Shown piece by piece: positions 4,952-13,202 of a stretch of DNA of 40,624 bases (its first letter is position 1; the number at the start of each line of letters is the position of its first letter). The translations under genes were made by a program, and so were the position numbers. Where the stretch lies: positions 225,194 through 265,817 of the forward strand of contig NZ_QFRK01000010.1 in the NCBI RefSeq assembly GCF_003143855.1, read 5' to 3'. The stretch comes from Streptomyces sp. NWU339. GTDB taxonomy: Bacteria; Actinomycetota; Actinomycetes; Streptomycetales; Streptomycetaceae. The notes beneath the pieces are model-generated. The model had not been told where the DNA came from, made no database searches, and saw only the letters and a program-made list of their open reading frames with translations.

Positions 4952-6082
4952 GTGACCCTCACCGCGCGGCAGCTCCTCCTGGCCACTCTGGACCGTCAAC
5001 TCCTGCTCGAACGCCGGCGTCTCGATGTGGCGGAGGCGGTCCGGCGGATCTGCGCCATCCAGGCGCAGACGTCGGCGTCGCCGTACCTTGCGCTGTGGAA
5101 CCGCCTGCAGGACTTCGCGCCCGAGGATCTCGACGCGGCGTTCGCGGACCGCCGGATCGTCAAGGCGACCCTCATGCGGATCACTCTGCACGCCGTCCAT
5201 GCCGAGGACTACGCACACCACCACGCCGCCATGCTGAGCACTCTGCGGGCGTCGCGGCTGTACGACCGCCGCTTCACCTCGACGGCGCTGACCCCCACCG
5301 ACGCCGACGCGCTGCTGCCGGAGCTTGCCGGGTTCCTGGCACGGCCCCGCACCGGCGCCGAGGTGGAGGAGGAGGTCACGGGACGGTTCGGCGAGCACGC
5401 ACACCGTGTGTGGTGGGCGCTGCGGACGTACGCGCCGATACATCATGCGCCGACCGGCGGCCCGTGGTCGTTCACCCAGCGGAACGCCTACCTCGCAGCC
5501 TCCGAATACGCGCCCCAGGACGCGGCGGCCGGGGTGCGGCGGCTGTTGCTCGCCCACCTACGGGCGTTCGGGCCCGCGTCGGCCCGGGACTTCGCCCGGT
5601 TCACCCTGCTGGGGCGCCCAGTGGTCGCCCAGGCACTGCGGGAGCTCGGCGACCGGGTGGTGCGGGTGGCGGGTCCGGGCCGCGCCCCGCTGTTCGACCT
5701 GGCGGACGCCACCGTGCCCGCCGAGGACGCCCCGGTGCCGCCGAGGCTGCTGCCGATGTGGGACAGCACGATGCTGGCCCACGCCGTCCCCGGGCGGCTC
5801 CTGCCGCAGGAATACCGGCCAGCGGTCGTACGGCGCAACGGCGACATGCTGCCCTGCCTGCTCGTTGACGGACAGGTCGCCGGAGTGTGGCGCGCAGCTG
5901 ACGGCGGCCTGGAACTGACCGCCTTCCGCACGCTCACGAAGGCCGCGTGGCACGGTCTGACCGAGGAGGCGGAGAGGTTGTGTGTGCTGCTCGCCGACCG
6001 CGACCCAGCCGTCTACCGGCGCTACGGGCACTGGTGGGACAAGGGGATTCCCGGTGTCGAGAGCAGGATCGTCAAGGGCTGA
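4952..6082 (+). CDS. Winged-helix DNA glycosylase, AlkZ/YcaQ-like (HTH_42) family
   Basis: The GTG start at 4952 gives a 376-aa protein, the usual length of the HTH_42 (AlkZ-like) family. The catalytic Q-x-Q motif is Q37-A-Q39 in CAIQAQTSASPYLALWNRL, at the same positions reported for AlkZ of Streptomyces sahachiroi. The family has three winged-helix domains that wrap the DNA, and AlkZ and E. coli YcaQ remove alkylated bases or unhook interstrand cross-links. Later segments GPASARDFARFTLL (middle winged helix) and LLPMWDSTML followed by a Gly-rich C-terminal sheet fit the fold. It stands alone, with no biosynthetic cluster beside it, so general repair rather than self-resistance is the safer reading. 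It converges with the homoserine dehydrogenase gene. Confidence 0.85.
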   Translation: MTLTARQLLLATLDRQLLLERRRLDVAEAVRRICAIQAQTSASPYLALWNRLQDFAPEDLDAAFADRRIVKATLMRITLHAVHAEDYAHHHAAMLSTLRASRLYDRRFTSTALTPTDADALLPELAGFLARPRTGAEVEEEVTGRFGEHAHRVWWALRTYAPIHHAPTGGPWSFTQRNAYLAASEYAPQDAAAGVRRLLLAHLRAFGPASARDFARFTLLGRPVVAQALRELGDRVVRVAGPGRAPLFDLADATVPAEDAPVPPRLLPMWDSTMLAHAVPGRLLPQEYRPAVVRRNGDMLPCLLVDGQVAGVWRAADGGLELTAFRTLTKAAWHGLTEEAERLCVLLADRDPAVYRRYGHWWDKGIPGVESRIVKG

Positions 6083-6141
6083 CCGTCCTGCCCGCTCTGT
6101 CTCCTCCCACAGCAAAAGCACAGGTCCCCCACGTACGCGTG

Positions 6142-7149
6142 TCAGAGGAACCCGGCTCGGGGAGCCGTGACCTCGATGGTGTCCTTCACCAGGGCGAGCG
6201 CAGCGCCCAGGGGGCTCGAGCGCCCCCCGCTGACGATCACGTCGCCGGCGTCGGGGCAGCCGAACACCACAGCCTTCTCCGGTCCGACGAGCGCGTGCAG
6301 GGGGTCACCGGGCTCCGTCTCCTCCAGTCGGACGCGGACCAGACGGGGAGTGTCCACGGATGCGCTCGCCACGGCCCGCAGACGGCGTGCTCGGGAGACC
6401 GCGGCCGACGCCGCCCGGGAAGTGCCCTCGTCCACCGGCTCCGCCCGCACCCGTACGGACGCCGGGTCCCATCCCCAGGCCAGCGCTGCCAGCAGCCGCA
6501 CCTTCGTGGCGGCGTCCTCACCGGACAGGTCGGACGAAGGATCCGCTTCCGCGATTCCGCGGCGCTGAGCCTCCCGAACCGCCTCCCCCAGCGAGTCGCC
6601 CTCGGCAAGGCGGTCGAGGACGAAAGTGGCGGTGCCGTTCGGGCAGGCCCGGATCGTCGTGCAGCCCAGACCTCGCAACGAGGTCCTGGACAGGTCCCCC
6701 GCCGGCAGAGCGGCTCCCGTCGCCCCGGAGATCCTGATCATGGCGGCGGCCGCACGGGCCGCTTCGTCGAGGTCCCGCCAGTGGCTGAGCAGGTGGCTCT
6801 TGGTGGCCGTGACCACGTGGACCCCTCTGCGCAGGGCGGTCACGGCCTCCTCCGCGGCGTGCCGGCGGAGTCGGGGTGAGGACGGAATCGCCTGGACGAA
6901 CACGCGGGCAGCGGTCCGGTCGAGCGTCTCCTCCAGCGAGACCAGTGGGCTCCACGCCGAACGGGGCGGCACGGGTTCGCCCTCGCGGAGTCGGCACTGT
7001 CCGGAACTCGCCCGGACGGCCCCGACGTTCACCCGTACACCGTGCCGGCGGGCAAGCTCGTCCCGCTGCCGAGCCAGGTGCTCGACGAAGGCCTGGCCGA
7101 CCGGACCGTATCCGGAGAGCACCACATCGGCCCGGCTCACTTCACGCAT
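6142..7149 (-). CDS. Homoserine dehydrogenase-like protein without ACT domain
   Basis: A 335-aa protein with an N-terminal NAD(P)-binding motif VLSGYGPVGQAFVEHL (about residues 10-25) and TATKSHL (about 112-118). The substrate and catalytic segment GIAEADPSSDLSGEDAATKV keeps the Glu, Asp and Lys expected for homoserine dehydrogenase (E-x-D-P...G-x-D-x-x-x-K). The enzyme would reduce aspartate semialdehyde to homoserine for threonine/methionine synthesis. The regulatory ACT domain of the main, roughly 430-aa bacterial enzyme is absent, so it may be feedback-insensitive or act on a related substrate. ATG 7149 is preceded by AGAGG. It is not linked to threonine genes here, which suggests a second copy with a specialised role. 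Confidence 0.8.
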   Translation of the reverse strand: MREVSRADVVLSGYGPVGQAFVEHLARQRDELARRHGVRVNVGAVRASSGQCRLREGEPVPPRSAWSPLVSLEETLDRTAARVFVQAIPSSPRLRRHAAEEAVTALRRGVHVVTATKSHLLSHWRDLDEAARAAAAMIRISGATGAALPAGDLSRTSLRGLGCTTIRACPNGTATFVLDRLAEGDSLGEAVREAQRRGIAEADPSSDLSGEDAATKVRLLAALAWGWDPASVRVRAEPVDEGTSRAASAAVSRARRLRAVASASVDTPRLVRVRLEETEPGDPLHALVGPEKAVVFGCPDAGDVIVSGGRSSPLGAALALVKDTIEVTAPRAGFL

Positions 7150-7312
7150 GGTCCTCTGCCCCTCTTCGGTACGCCGTGCGGGAGGTCAAGCCTCGCATTC
7201 CCTGGTGACGCCACCGGGGAAGAGCCGACCTCGCGCAGGAACGGAGCCGAAGCCGGAGCGCCGTGACCGGCAGGCAAGTGCTCCTGCGCCCCGTTCGCCG
7301 GGATCCCGCCCC

Positions 7313-8908
7313 TCAGTGCCGCCGGAGCACACCACTGCGGCGCAGGCGGCTGACGACCGAGCGGAGTTCCGAGGGGGCGGGGGGAGGGGACTGCTCGGTG
7401 GGGGGCGGGGGTGTGGTCCACAAGGCCAGTTCGCGGTCCCGGGGGCCGTGCACGGTGGCCGGAGGGGCGTCGTCGAAGACGCGGACCGGGTGGCTCGCGT
7501 CCCAGCGCTCCCATCCCGGCTCCCCCTCGGAGACGAAGCGCACCCAGGCGCCGTGCATCGCGTCGGACAGGGCCCGGGGCGCGCCCTCGCCCGCGAGTCT
7601 GCGCGCGTCGGGCTCGTCGCCGCTGTCGAAGACGAAGCCGAGTTCCAGGGCGTGGCAGGCGCCCATGCCGGGGCGGTTGGAGGGCCAGGCGAACTCGTAG
7701 ACGTACGAGGGGGCTTCGCGGCCGTCGGCGAGTCGGTGGAGCGGGATGCGCAGGAGATGGTCGGTGACCAACTGCCCGACGATCTCGGCGGTGCCGGCGT
7801 CCGGGCGCAGGGCGCGGTAGCCGCGCGGGACCTCGCTGCCGCAGTGGCAGCGGGCCCTCGCCCCGGCCAGGGCGACCGCGCCGAGCCGGTCGACGCGTTC
7901 CAGGAGCCCGCCCGGTACCAGCCAGAGCCGGTACTCGTCAGTGGTCCATCCGGTGAGCAGGTCGACGCCGGGGGCCGCGCCGCCGTCGGTGAGTGCCTCC
8001 AGGGGGTCGCGCGGGACGAGGTCGTCGTCGACGACTATGCCGAAGGCGGGCCCGCCGAGCACCGGGCTGCTGAGGCGCCCCACCTCGGCCTGGGTGCGCA
8101 GCAGCAGCTCGCGGTCGACGGCGGCGAAGGCCTCGGCGGTCGCGGGGACCTTCAGCCGGTTCGCCATGCGGCGCACCACCCGCCGCACCTTGCCCCGGTC
8201 GGACGCCTCGGGCGGTCCGCTCTGCAGGACGGCCCGCCGGACCAGGCCCTGGGTCTGCGGGGCGGCGATCAGCGCGCCCGTGCTGATCGCCCCGGCGGAC
8301 TGGCCGCCCAGGGTGATGCGGTCGGGGTCGCCGCCGAAGGCCGCGACCGACTCGTGGACCCAGCGCAGGGCGGCGAGCTGGTCGCGCAGGCCCGGGTTGG
8401 CGGGGGCGTCCGGGAAGAGGCCGTAGCCCTCGACGCCGAGCCGGTAGTTGACCGACACGAACACCACGCCGTCACGGGCGAAGGTCCGCCCGTCGTACAC
8501 CGGTATTGCCGAGGAACCCCTGGTCAGGGCCCCTCCGTGCAGCCACACCAGCACCGGCAGACGGGCTGTCGGGGACGGGTCGGGGGTCCAGACGTTCAGG
8601 TTGAGACAGTCGTCGCCGGCGACGGACGGATCGGCCAGATAGCGCGCGAAGGCTTCGGAGTACGGGGGTTTCGGGGCCGTGGGGCCGAAGGCGTCGGCGT
8701 CGCGTACGCCGTCCCAGGGGTCCGGCGGGACGGGGGGCCGGAATCTGCGGGGGCCGAACGGCGGCGCCGCGTACGGGATGCCCCGGAACACGGCGATCCC
8801 GTCTTCCCAACTGCCGCGTACGGCGCCGTACGGCGTCCTGACCACGGGGCGCATGGGGCTCATGCGGGTCACGGGGGTGACGGGGCTCGCCCGGTCGTCT
8901 GCCGTCAT
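7313..8908 (-). CDS. Type-B carboxylesterase (para-nitrobenzyl-esterase-like)
   Basis: ATG 8908 gives a 531-aa alpha/beta-hydrolase of the carboxylesterase B family (a GTG at 8944 is an alternative). Signatures in order: PYGAVRGSWEDGIAVFRGIPYA near the N-terminus; DDCLNLNVWTPD; the oxyanion-hole segment VLVWLHGGALTRG; NYRLGVEGYGLF; and the nucleophile elbow GGQSAGA with the catalytic Ser. A late GMGACHALELGFVF segment carries the catalytic His. Such enzymes hydrolyse carboxylic esters of varied alcohols; the substrate is not predictable. No signal peptide is seen, so it is probably cytoplasmic. It is transcribed in the same direction as the RidA gene upstream, with about 120 bases between. 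Confidence 0.9.
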   Translation of the reverse strand: MTADDRASPVTPVTRMSPMRPVVRTPYGAVRGSWEDGIAVFRGIPYAAPPFGPRRFRPPVPPDPWDGVRDADAFGPTAPKPPYSEAFARYLADPSVAGDDCLNLNVWTPDPSPTARLPVLVWLHGGALTRGSSAIPVYDGRTFARDGVVFVSVNYRLGVEGYGLFPDAPANPGLRDQLAALRWVHESVAAFGGDPDRITLGGQSAGAISTGALIAAPQTQGLVRRAVLQSGPPEASDRGKVRRVVRRMANRLKVPATAEAFAAVDRELLLRTQAEVGRLSSPVLGGPAFGIVVDDDLVPRDPLEALTDGGAAPGVDLLTGWTTDEYRLWLVPGGLLERVDRLGAVALAGARARCHCGSEVPRGYRALRPDAGTAEIVGQLVTDHLLRIPLHRLADGREAPSYVYEFAWPSNRPGMGACHALELGFVFDSGDEPDARRLAGEGAPRALSDAMHGAWVRFVSEGEPGWERWDASHPVRVFDDAPPATVHGPRDRELALWTTPPPPTEQSPPPAPSELRSVVSRLRRSGVLRRH

Positions 8909-9029
8909 CTGCCCACCAGCCCTTCGCAGCGCCTCTGGTATCACCAGAGCACCGGGCTGCTCATCGGTATTCCTGCGCCGTCCCGGCGGTCATCCCCGCG
9001 GCTCCGGACCCCGCCCCGCCCCGCCCACC

Positions 9030-9437
9030 TCAGTCCAGCACCGCGATCGCCTCCACCTCCACCAGGTGCTCCGGCACGTCCAGCGCGGCGACCCCCAGCA
9101 GCGTCCCCGGCGGGACCGGGATGCCGCCCAGCTTCTCGGCCGCCCGCGACACGCCCTCCATGAACAGGGGGAACTTGTCAGGGCTCCAATCGACGATGTA
9201 CACGGTCAGCTTCACCACGTCGTCGAAGGTGGCGCCGACGCCGGCCAGCCCGGTGGCGACGTTGAGATAGCACTGCTCGACCTGCGCGGCAAGGTCGCCC
9301 TCCCCCACCGTGACGCCGTCGGCGTCCCAGGCGACCTGCCCGGCGAGGAAGACCGTCCTGGATCCGCTCGCGACCGCCACCTGTCGGTAGGCGTCGATCT
9401 CCGGCAGTCCAGTCGGGTTCAGCAGCGTGACGGCCAT
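9030..9437 (-). CDS. RidA/YjgF-family protein (diverged subgroup)
   Basis: A 135-aa protein with the RidA fold: an N-terminal VFLAGQVAWDADG strand, the central GATFDDVVKLTVYIVD and the C-terminal VPEHLVEVEAIAVLD. Canonical RidA hydrolyses reactive enamine/imine intermediates from pyridoxal-phosphate enzymes and needs an arginine (Arg105 in E. coli) in a P-x-R-S/T segment. Here the aligned segment is PPGTLLGV, with Gly at that place. Imine deaminase activity is therefore doubtful and it probably belongs to one of the Rid subgroups lacking this Arg. It is divergent from an HxlR regulator, which likely controls it. Confidence 0.85.
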   Translation of the reverse strand: MAVTLLNPTGLPEIDAYRQVAVASGSRTVFLAGQVAWDADGVTVGEGDLAAQVEQCYLNVATGLAGVGATFDDVVKLTVYIVDWSPDKFPLFMEGVSRAAEKLGGIPVPPGTLLGVAALDVPEHLVEVEAIAVLD

Positions 9438-9459
9438 GGTGCCCGCCTCCTTGCGTCAT

Positions 9460-9503
9460 GAGCACTCGTGCTCTCTTGTAGTTACTTGGGAACCGTAAGA
9501 GAG
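9460..9503. promoter_or_regulatory. Two inverted repeats in the RidA/HxlR divergent spacer
   Basis: The 113-base spacer contains GAGCAC-TC-GTGCTC (9460-9473, perfect 6-bp arms), overlapped by CTCTCTT at 9471-9477, which pairs with AAGAGAG at 9497-9503. HxlR-type regulators bind palindromes between themselves and their divergent target, so both are operator candidates. The repeats are seen; the binding is inferred. Confidence 0.45.
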
Positions 9504-9550
9504 TGGACGTCGACATGGAAGAACGCACTTTTCAGTGACTGGGGAACCTC

Positions 9551-9949
9551 ATGGTGACCAAACAGTTCAGGGGCTCACCCGAGGACGCGGATCTCACGCG
9601 CGCGGACTCGCTGGCCCGGGAGATCTTCTCGGACATCGCCAACAAGTGGGCGCTGCTGATCATCGAGGCGCTCGGTGAGGGCACGTTGCGCTTCGGGGAA
9701 CTGCGCAAGGAGATCGACGGCATCAGCCACAAGATGCTCACCCAGAACCTGCGCATGATGGAGCGCAACGGCCTGGTCGAGCGGCATGTGCATCCGACGG
9801 TGCCGCCGCGGGTCGAGTACACGCTCACCGAACCGGGCGCGGCCCTGCGAGTGACGGTCGACTCCATGTGCGACTGGACGCACCGCTACCTCGGCGACAT
9901 CGAGGCGTCCCGCAGCCGCTTCGGGTCCGGACCCGCGGCTTCCGGCTGA
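9551..9949 (+). CDS. HxlR-family transcriptional regulator
   Basis: A 132-aa winged-helix protein. The core is IANKWALLIIEALGEGTLRFGELRKEI (about residues 30-56), then the recognition helix ISHKMLTQNLRMMERNGLVERHV and the wing VEYTLTEPGAAL, all typical of HxlR (DUF24). Family members are often sensors of aldehydes, quinones or other electrophiles, but the N-terminal sensing Cys of that subgroup is not seen here; the only Cys is in SMCDWT near the C-terminus. It is divergent from the RidA gene at 9437 with two palindromes between, so it most likely regulates RidA and itself. ATG 9551 follows GGGGAAC. Confidence 0.9.
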   Translation: MVTKQFRGSPEDADLTRADSLAREIFSDIANKWALLIIEALGEGTLRFGELRKEIDGISHKMLTQNLRMMERNGLVERHVHPTVPPRVEYTLTEPGAALRVTVDSMCDWTHRYLGDIEASRSRFGSGPAASG

Positions 9950-10026
9950 CCGGCCGAACGGGTCGCCGTACCGGCCGTGTCCGATTCCTTCAAGACCGGG
10001 GGCCGGGGCGTGCCTACGGTGGCTCC

Positions 10027-10431
10027 ATGAGTGCACGATTTGATGCCATCGGGTTGGTCGTCTCCGACATGGGCGCCTCCGTCGCCTTCTATCGGCGGCT
10101 CGGGTTCGCGTTCCCCGAGGGGGCCGAGGAACAGGGGCACGCCGAGGCCGAGTTGCCGGGCGGGCTGCGGTTGCTGCTGGACACCGAGGGGGTGGTCCGG
10201 TCGTTCCACACCGGGTGGGAGCCGCCTTCGGGCGGAGGGCGGGCCTCCCTCGCGCTGCGCTGCGACAGTCCGGAGGAAGTGGACGCGCTGTACGAGGAGT
10301 TGGTCGCGAGCGGGTGCGGCAGCGAGCTGAAGCCGTGGGACGCCGTGTGGGGGCAGCGGTACGCCGTGGTACTCGACCCGGACGGCAACGGAGTCGACCT
10401 GTTCGCTCCGCTAGCGGCGGACGGCCAGTAG
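10027..10431 (+). CDS. VOC (glyoxalase/bleomycin-resistance-like) superfamily protein
   Basis: A 134-aa protein with two beta-alpha-beta-beta-beta units: FDAIGLVVSDMGASVAFYRRLGF at the N-terminus and VVLDPDGNGVDLFAPL at the C-terminus. The first-strand His common in metal-dependent glyoxalases is replaced (AIGLVV), so it may bind ligand without metal or lack enzymatic activity. Proteins of this size sequester antibiotics or act on small metabolites. Its last 21 bases overlap the 3' end of the convergent AraC gene at 10411. Confidence 0.85.
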   Translation: MSARFDAIGLVVSDMGASVAFYRRLGFAFPEGAEEQGHAEAELPGGLRLLLDTEGVVRSFHTGWEPPSGGGRASLALRCDSPEEVDALYEELVASGCGSELKPWDAVWGQRYAVVLDPDGNGVDLFAPLAADGQ

Positions 10432-11112
10432 CTCGCTCAGGGGCAGGCCCGTCAAGTCTCTTACGTCGCGGGAGAGGTGGGCCTGGTCGGCGTAGCCGGT
10501 GCGGGTGGCGGTTTCCGCGAACGGGGCGCCCGTGCGGGCCAGGGCGAGGGCTCGGTGGAGGCGGAGGATGCGGGCCAGGGTCTTGGGGCCGTAGCCGAAC
10601 GCGGTGAGCGATCGGCGGTGCAACTGGCGGGAGCTCAGGCCGAGTTCGTCGGCGGCCATGGCGACCGGGCGGCCCGCGTCCAGGGCGGCCACGACCCGCA
10701 GCAGCGCCGGGTCGGGCGGAGCGGCCTCGGCGGCCCGTCGCAGGGCCAGGTCCTCCAGGCCGCGTGCCGGGTCGGCCGCGGCGTTCACCCGGGCGGTCAG
10801 GCGGCGTACCTGCGCCGCCGGCCACAGGTCCGCCAGGTCGGGGCGCCGGTCGCGCAGTTCGTGCGCGGGGACGCCCAGCAGGGCGGGGGCGGTGCCGGGG
10901 TGGAAGCGGATGCCCGCCCAGGGGCGGGTCGCGTCGCCCTCGGTGAGGTGGGCGCGGGTGTCGGGACCCGCGACCAGCAGGCGTCCGTCGTGCCAGAGCA
11001 GGTCCATGCAGCCGTCGGGCAGTACCCGGCCCGCTCCGGTGCCGGTCGGGGTGTTGGTCCACACGACCGCGCCCGGCAGCCGTGACGCACGCTCGCTGTA
11101 CACCTCACCCAC
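10411..11112 (-). CDS. AraC-family regulator (DUF6597-type N-terminus)
   Basis: A 233-aa protein. The N-terminal part (VVWTNTPTG, RVLPDGCMDLLWHDGRLLVAGPD) matches the sensor domain of short AraC regulators in which an LPDGCxDL segment is conserved. The C-terminal 100 residues hold two helix-turn-helix units (VAMAADELGLSSRQLHRRSLTAFG, then GAPFAETATRTGYADQAHLSRDVRDLTG). The GTG start at 11112 is one nucleotide past the stop of the other AraC gene, so the pair is translationally coupled. Target unknown; a nearby candidate is the VOC gene with which it converges. Confidence 0.9.
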   Translation of the reverse strand: MGEVYSERASRLPGAVVWTNTPTGTGAGRVLPDGCMDLLWHDGRLLVAGPDTRAHLTEGDATRPWAGIRFHPGTAPALLGVPAHELRDRRPDLADLWPAAQVRRLTARVNAAADPARGLEDLALRRAAEAAPPDPALLRVVAALDAGRPVAMAADELGLSSRQLHRRSLTAFGYGPKTLARILRLHRALALARTGAPFAETATRTGYADQAHLSRDVRDLTGLPLSELLAVRR

Positions 11113-11113
11113 G

Positions 11114-12049
11114 CTACGCGGCCCTCATCCGCCATTCCTGCGGGCTGACCCCGTACGCCCGTTTGAAGGCGGTCGACAGCGCGAAGGCGCTGCCGTAGCC
11201 GACGTGGCGGGCGATCGCGCCGATCGTGTCGCCGGTGTCGCGGAGGCGGTCCGCGGCGAGGGCTAGGCGCCAGCCGGTGAGGTACGTCATCGGGGGTTCG
11301 CCGACGCGTTCGGTGAAGCGGCGGGCCAGCGCGGCACGCGAGACGCCGGCCTTCGCGGCGAGCGCGGCGACCGTCCAGGGGCGGGCGGGGTCGTCCTGGA
11401 GGAGGCGCAGCACCGGGCCGACGACGGGGTCGCCCAGCGCCTCGTACCAGGCGGGCGGCGCCGCCTCGGGACGGGCGAACCAGGCCCGCAGGGCGGCGAT
11501 GACCAGCAGGTCGAGCAGCCGGTCGAGGACGACCTCCTGGCCGGGCCCGTCCCGCACGATCTCCGCCGTGAGGAGCGGGGTGAGCGGGCAGTGCCAGTCG
11601 TCGGCGGTGAGGGAGAGCAGCGGCGGCAGCGCGTCGAGGAGCCGGCCGCCGATCTCGCCCCGCATCCGGTAGGTGCCGATCAGCATGACCGTCTCGCCGT
11701 CGGGCCGGTCGCCCCAGGTGCGGACGCCGAGGTCCATGACACCGTTCAAGGGGCGTCCGTCGGGGTGGTGGCACTCGCCGCCCGGCAGGATCAGCGCCTG
11801 CGGCGCGGTGCCCGGGCCGTCGGCGCAGGTGTACGGGTCGGGGCCGCGCGCGATGGCGAGGTCGCCGGGGCGCAGCCGCAGCCGGTCACCGCGGTCCGGC
11901 ACGATCCAGGCGTCACCGCGGACGAGCAGCATCACGGTCAGCGGGGCGCGGTCCTCGATCCGGACCGACCAGGGCGGGTCGAAGCACGCCCTGATCATGA
12001 ACGCCCCACGGGCGCGGGGGCCTTCCAGCAGGCCGGTGAGAGCGTCCAT
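11114..12049 (-). CDS. AraC-family regulator with cupin sensor domain
   Basis: A 311-aa protein. Residues 1-180 form an AraC-binding cupin_6-type domain (MDALTGLLEGPRARGAFMIR, RLRPGDLAIARGPDPY). The C-terminal 100 residues form the double helix-turn-helix (PWTVAALAAKAGVSRAALARRF and DTIGAIARHVGYGSAFALSTAF, ending GVSPQEWR). This architecture is common in Streptomyces regulators of small redox enzymes. It is the first gene of a two-regulator unit, with the second AraC gene starting one nucleotide after its stop. The iron transporter lies 61 bases upstream on the same strand, so read-through from the iron-controlled promoter is possible but unproven. Confidence 0.9.
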   Translation of the reverse strand: MDALTGLLEGPRARGAFMIRACFDPPWSVRIEDRAPLTVMLLVRGDAWIVPDRGDRLRLRPGDLAIARGPDPYTCADGPGTAPQALILPGGECHHPDGRPLNGVMDLGVRTWGDRPDGETVMLIGTYRMRGEIGGRLLDALPPLLSLTADDWHCPLTPLLTAEIVRDGPGQEVVLDRLLDLLVIAALRAWFARPEAAPPAWYEALGDPVVGPVLRLLQDDPARPWTVAALAAKAGVSRAALARRFTERVGEPPMTYLTGWRLALAADRLRDTGDTIGAIARHVGYGSAFALSTAFKRAYGVSPQEWRMRAA

Positions 12050-12110
12050 GGGGCCAGCGTAGGCGCGGGGCGGGCGTGCCCCCGCGCGCCCGCTCGACGT
12101 CCCGCACCGG

Positions 12111-13202
12111 TCAGGCGGTGGCCATGGGACCGTACCCGCCCACCACGCACTCGTTGCCGTCCCGCCGGGGGAGGTGGAGGGTGGCCGTGCCGGTGACGGC
12201 CGGGCTCACCGGATCGCCGGGGCGGTGAGCGACCGGCCCGGGGACACGGACGTGCACCGGTGAGTCCAGTCCGGTCACCGCCACTGTCACCAGCGTGTCC
12301 GGTCCGTGGAAGGAGACGTCCGCCACCGTGCCGTGGGGAGCCTGGTCGGACGGTGCGCCGAGGGTGAGCTGTTCGGGGCGCAGCACGACCGTTCCGGCAC
12401 CGTCGTCCACCGGGGTCTCCAACGGGATGCGGCCCAGGGCGGTGTCCGCGGTCGTGCCCCTGCCGGTGCCCGGAAGCAGGACGACGCCACCGACGAAAGC
12501 AGCCACCCAGGGGTCCTCCGGCCTGCGGTAGACCTCCTGGGGAGTTCCGCACTGAGCCACCCTGCCCGCTCTGACGACCGCCACGAGGTCTGCCGTGGAG
12601 AGTGCCTCCTGCTGGTCGTGGGTGATGAGGACGCCCGTCGCCCCGGTGGACCTGAGCGCCGCGCGCACATCGGCCCGTACGCCTGCCCGCAGTCCGCTGT
12701 CGAGCGCGTTGAACGGTTCGTCGAGCAGGACGATCGCGGGTTCCGGGGCGAGCGCCCGCGCCAGCGAGACGCGTTGCTGCTGGCCGCCGGAGAGTTCGTG
12801 GGGCATCCGGTCGCCGTAGCCGGGCAGGCCCACGAGGTCGAGCATGTCCCCGGTGCGCCGACGGCGTTCGGCCGGGGAGGAGCCCGCCAGCCCGAAGGCG
12901 ACGTTGCGCGCCACGCTCAGGTGCGGGAACAAGGCGCCCTCCTGCGGCACGATGCCGATGCGCCGTCGTTCCGGGGACAGGTGGGTGCCGGGTCCGGTGA
13001 CGGTCCGCCCGCCGATCTCGACCGTCCCCGCGTCCGCCCGCAGAAAGCCGGCCACGATGCGCAGCATGGTTGTCTTGCCGCAGCCCGAAGGCCCGAGGAC
13101 GGCGGCCAGCCGCCCTGCGGGGACGGAGAGGTCGATCCCGTTCAGGACGGGGGCGCCGGGTCCGTAGGACTTGGTGAGCCCGGTGATCCGCAGGTCGGTC
13201 AT
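12111..13202 (-). CDS. fbpC: Iron(III) ABC transporter ATP-binding protein, FbpC-like
   Basis: A 363-aa ATPase. Walker A GPSGCGKTT is at residues 37-45, the signature LSGGQQQR at 137-144, Walker B IVLLDEP at 157-163, and the switch His in VLITHDQQEA. A C-terminal TOBE-like regulatory domain (about 240-360, with TVVLRPEQLTLG) is typical of FbpC/PotA-type importers. It powers uptake through the fused permease encoded just upstream. ATG 13202 overlaps the permease stop by 4 nt (ATGA), so the two are coupled. Last gene of the three-gene iron operon, probably repressed by iron through the box at 15903. Confidence 0.9.
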   Translation of the reverse strand: MTDLRITGLTKSYGPGAPVLNGIDLSVPAGRLAAVLGPSGCGKTTMLRIVAGFLRADAGTVEIGGRTVTGPGTHLSPERRRIGIVPQEGALFPHLSVARNVAFGLAGSSPAERRRRTGDMLDLVGLPGYGDRMPHELSGGQQQRVSLARALAPEPAIVLLDEPFNALDSGLRAGVRADVRAALRSTGATGVLITHDQQEALSTADLVAVVRAGRVAQCGTPQEVYRRPEDPWVAAFVGGVVLLPGTGRGTTADTALGRIPLETPVDDGAGTVVLRPEQLTLGAPSDQAPHGTVADVSFHGPDTLVTVAVTGLDSPVHVRVPGPVAHRPGDPVSPAVTGTATLHLPRRDGNECVVGGYGPMATA

